Assembly (NCBI RefSeq): GCF_014635065.1 | Contig: NZ_BMCG01000003.1 | Span: 434,001 to 498,000 of the forward strand | Length of the DNA stretch: 64,000 bases | Source: Oxalicibacterium flavum | GTDB lineage: Bacteria > Pseudomonadota > Gammaproteobacteria > Burkholderiales > Burkholderiaceae_D | Reading direction: 5' to 3' | Shown: piece by piece, positions 63,001-64,000 of the stretch | Numbering within the stretch: position 1 is the stretch's first letter | Layout: the number at the start of each line of letters is the position of its first letter | Notes under the pieces: generated by a model | What the model saw: only the letters and a program-made list of their open reading frames with translations | Database searches by the model: none | What the model was told of the DNA's origin: nothing | Translations under genes and position numbers: made by a program

Positions 63001-63591
63001 ATGCAATCGCTGCTGCCCTTCATCCTTTTTGCCTTTGTCTCGTCGGTCACGCCGGGGCCGAACAACATCATGCTGACTTCGTCCGGCATCCGCTTCGGCT
63101 TCCGACGGACTTTCCCGCACATGCTGGGCATCTCGTTCGGATTCGCGACCTTGATTGCGATCTGTGCGATCGGCGTCGGCAGCGTGATCATTGCGCTGCC
63201 GGCGGCGCATACGACGTTGAAGGTTGTCGGCTCTGGCTATCTGGTCTGGCTGGCGTGGCAGTTGCGCGGCATGGCATTCGATCGCGAGGCCGAGGCGCAA
63301 GCGCGTCCAATGTCGTTTTTCGGCGCAGCCTTGTTCCAGTTCGCCAATCCAAAGGCATGGGTGATGGGCATTACAGGTGCTTCCGCCTTCCTGCCGCCGG
63401 TGCAACCGGTCGCGCTGGCAATCCTGCTGTTTTGCGGCATCTTTGTTCTGGTCGGCTTTCCTTGCTTGATGCTGTGGGCGGGAGCAGGCGCCGTGCTGCG
63501 CCGATATCTGACGCAACGCAAATGGCAATTGCTGTTCTGCGGCGTGATGATCGTGCTGACGCTGTATTCGGCGTTGGCAATCTGGCTGTAA
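63001..63591 (+). CDS. LysE/RhtB-family exporter
   Basis: The 196-residue protein has about six membrane segments and the family signature SLLPFILFAFVSSVTPGPNNIMLTSSG (about residues 3-29). LysE/RhtB proteins export amino acids such as lysine, homoserine or threonine. The ATG at 63001 fits family N-termini; a GTG at 62980 in frame would add seven residues. It lies opposite the MocR-type regulator, which often adjoins such exporters. Confidence 0.87.
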   Translation: MQSLLPFILFAFVSSVTPGPNNIMLTSSGIRFGFRRTFPHMLGISFGFATLIAICAIGVGSVIIALPAAHTTLKVVGSGYLVWLAWQLRGMAFDREAEAQARPMSFFGAALFQFANPKAWVMGITGASAFLPPVQPVALAILLFCGIFVLVGFPCLMLWAGAGAVLRRYLTQRKWQLLFCGVMIVLTLYSALAIWL

Positions 63592-63797
63592 CAGGGGGGA
63601 GTGGCGGAAGGCTCTTGAAGGAGTTGAATATTCTTCTCCATTTTGTTTCAACATTTGTCCTTTTCAGCCGATATATAAGATATCCATCAATATGGATTCA
63701 ATCGGCGATGATCGAATTTTGTAAGAAAATTTCAACGCGATTCGTCATTACGCACGATAGAAACTTTCTTCAACATATTGAATAGAAGAGGGCAGCA
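63592..63797. other. AT-rich gap before the last partial gene
   Basis: About 206 bases with no gene; AT-rich, with several TATA- and TTTAT-like elements that could serve as a promoter. A clear promoter is not fixed. Confidence 0.45.
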
Positions 63798-64000
63798 TTG
63801 GAAAATTCGACTAAGTCTACAAAGCTTCCAGCACTTCAGGATACTGATTTTGCATACCGGTCCAATGTCGGAGAGAACGGCAATGCATACGTTTCTGAAA
63901 CGTCGCGCTCTATGTCTTGCGGCGTCATGCAGCGCGAAGGAAAGCCCTTCCGCTATCGTCGTTCTCTGCTGCTCTCGACTGCGGTTGCTGCACTTGTCTG
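63798..64000 (+). CDS. partial gene at window edge, possibly an exported protein
   Basis: An open frame begins TTG at 63798, after an AGAGG motif, and runs out at the end of the window. The translation holds ENSTKSTKLPALQDTDFAYR and later FRYRRSLLLSTAVAALV, which looks like a signal peptide or N-terminal membrane anchor. Internal in-frame ATGs at 63912 and 63927 are alternative starts, the latter placing that hydrophobic stretch at the N-terminus. A competing frame with an ATG at 63883 (after GGAGAG) is also open. The product cannot be identified. Confidence 0.4.
   Translation, partial: MENSTKSTKLPALQDTDFAYRSNVGENGNAYVSETSRSMSCGVMQREGKPFRYRRSLLLSTAVAALV

Overview
The window is a 64 kb piece of chromosome from a high-GC betaproteobacterium, most likely order Burkholderiales and probably close to Oxalobacteraceae. 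The family guess is inference. It rests on zapA followed by a 6S RNA, a dihydrolipoamide dehydrogenase carrying fused lipoyl domains, a betaproteobacterial-type proteasome homologue (BPH) in the pyruvate dehydrogenase operon, a small Trp-rich membrane protein of the TIGR04438 type, and two copies of an intergenic repeat of a kind common in this order. I see no rRNA, tRNA, CRISPR array, insertion sequence or prophage. Most of the window is ordinary core or accessory chromosome, interrupted by two AT-rich islets (about 9.5-10.85 kb and 39.3-40.1 kb) that look acquired.

Layout. 1-5.1 kb: the 3' end of an AddA-like helicase/nuclease, a zapB-like/zapA pair, 6S RNA, an EVE-domain protein and a sugar-nucleotidyltransferase. 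5.1-9.5 kb: PAP2-like phosphatase, lgt, and a LysR regulator divergent from ilvD. 9.5-10.85 kb: AT-rich islet with two orphan genes. 10.9-15.3 kb: EamA transporter, a TetR regulator plus membrane protein sharing an operator sequence, a ParD-like/methionine aminopeptidase pair, and an AEC transporter. 15.3-19.2 kb (minus strand): class V aminotransferase, an unknown protein, a PAS-GAF-GGDEF cyclase and a Trp-rich small protein. 19.4-23.4 kb (minus strand): Fur-box-controlled sigma/FecR/TonB-receptor iron uptake cassette, then a cytochrome c. 24-28.9 kb: branched-chain amino acid binding protein, Lrp-type regulator, D-amino acid dehydrogenase, holC with a partner gene, and a glutaredoxin-like protein. 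29-32 kb: folD-prlC. 32.3-39.3 kb: aceE-aceF-BPH-lpdA. 39.5-45 kb: GIY-YIG islet gene, methyltransferase, outer-membrane protein, hemG-type flavodoxin, DUF72, DUF1304, SGNH hydrolase and NlpC/P60 lipoprotein. 45.4-50.1 kb: argD-like aminotransferase, ferredoxin reductase, epimerase, and a TerC-family protein with a long structured leader. 50.2-57.8 kb: GspE/PilB-type ATPase, spermidine synthase-like protein, deoxyinosine glycosylase, flavin-oxidoreductase-like protein, GST, LysR and SDR. 57.8-64 kb: DUF2059 protein coupled to a class A beta-lactamase, htpG, a MocR-type regulator divergent from a LysE exporter, and the start of an unfinished gene.

Most worth following up: the proteasome-like BPH gene inside the pyruvate dehydrogenase operon; the TerC leader with a ribosome-binding site followed by an ATG-TAG start-stop; the ParD-like/MetAP pair behind a palindromic promoter; the paired TetR operators; and several genes whose best promoter places the transcript start on the start codon (leaderless candidates).
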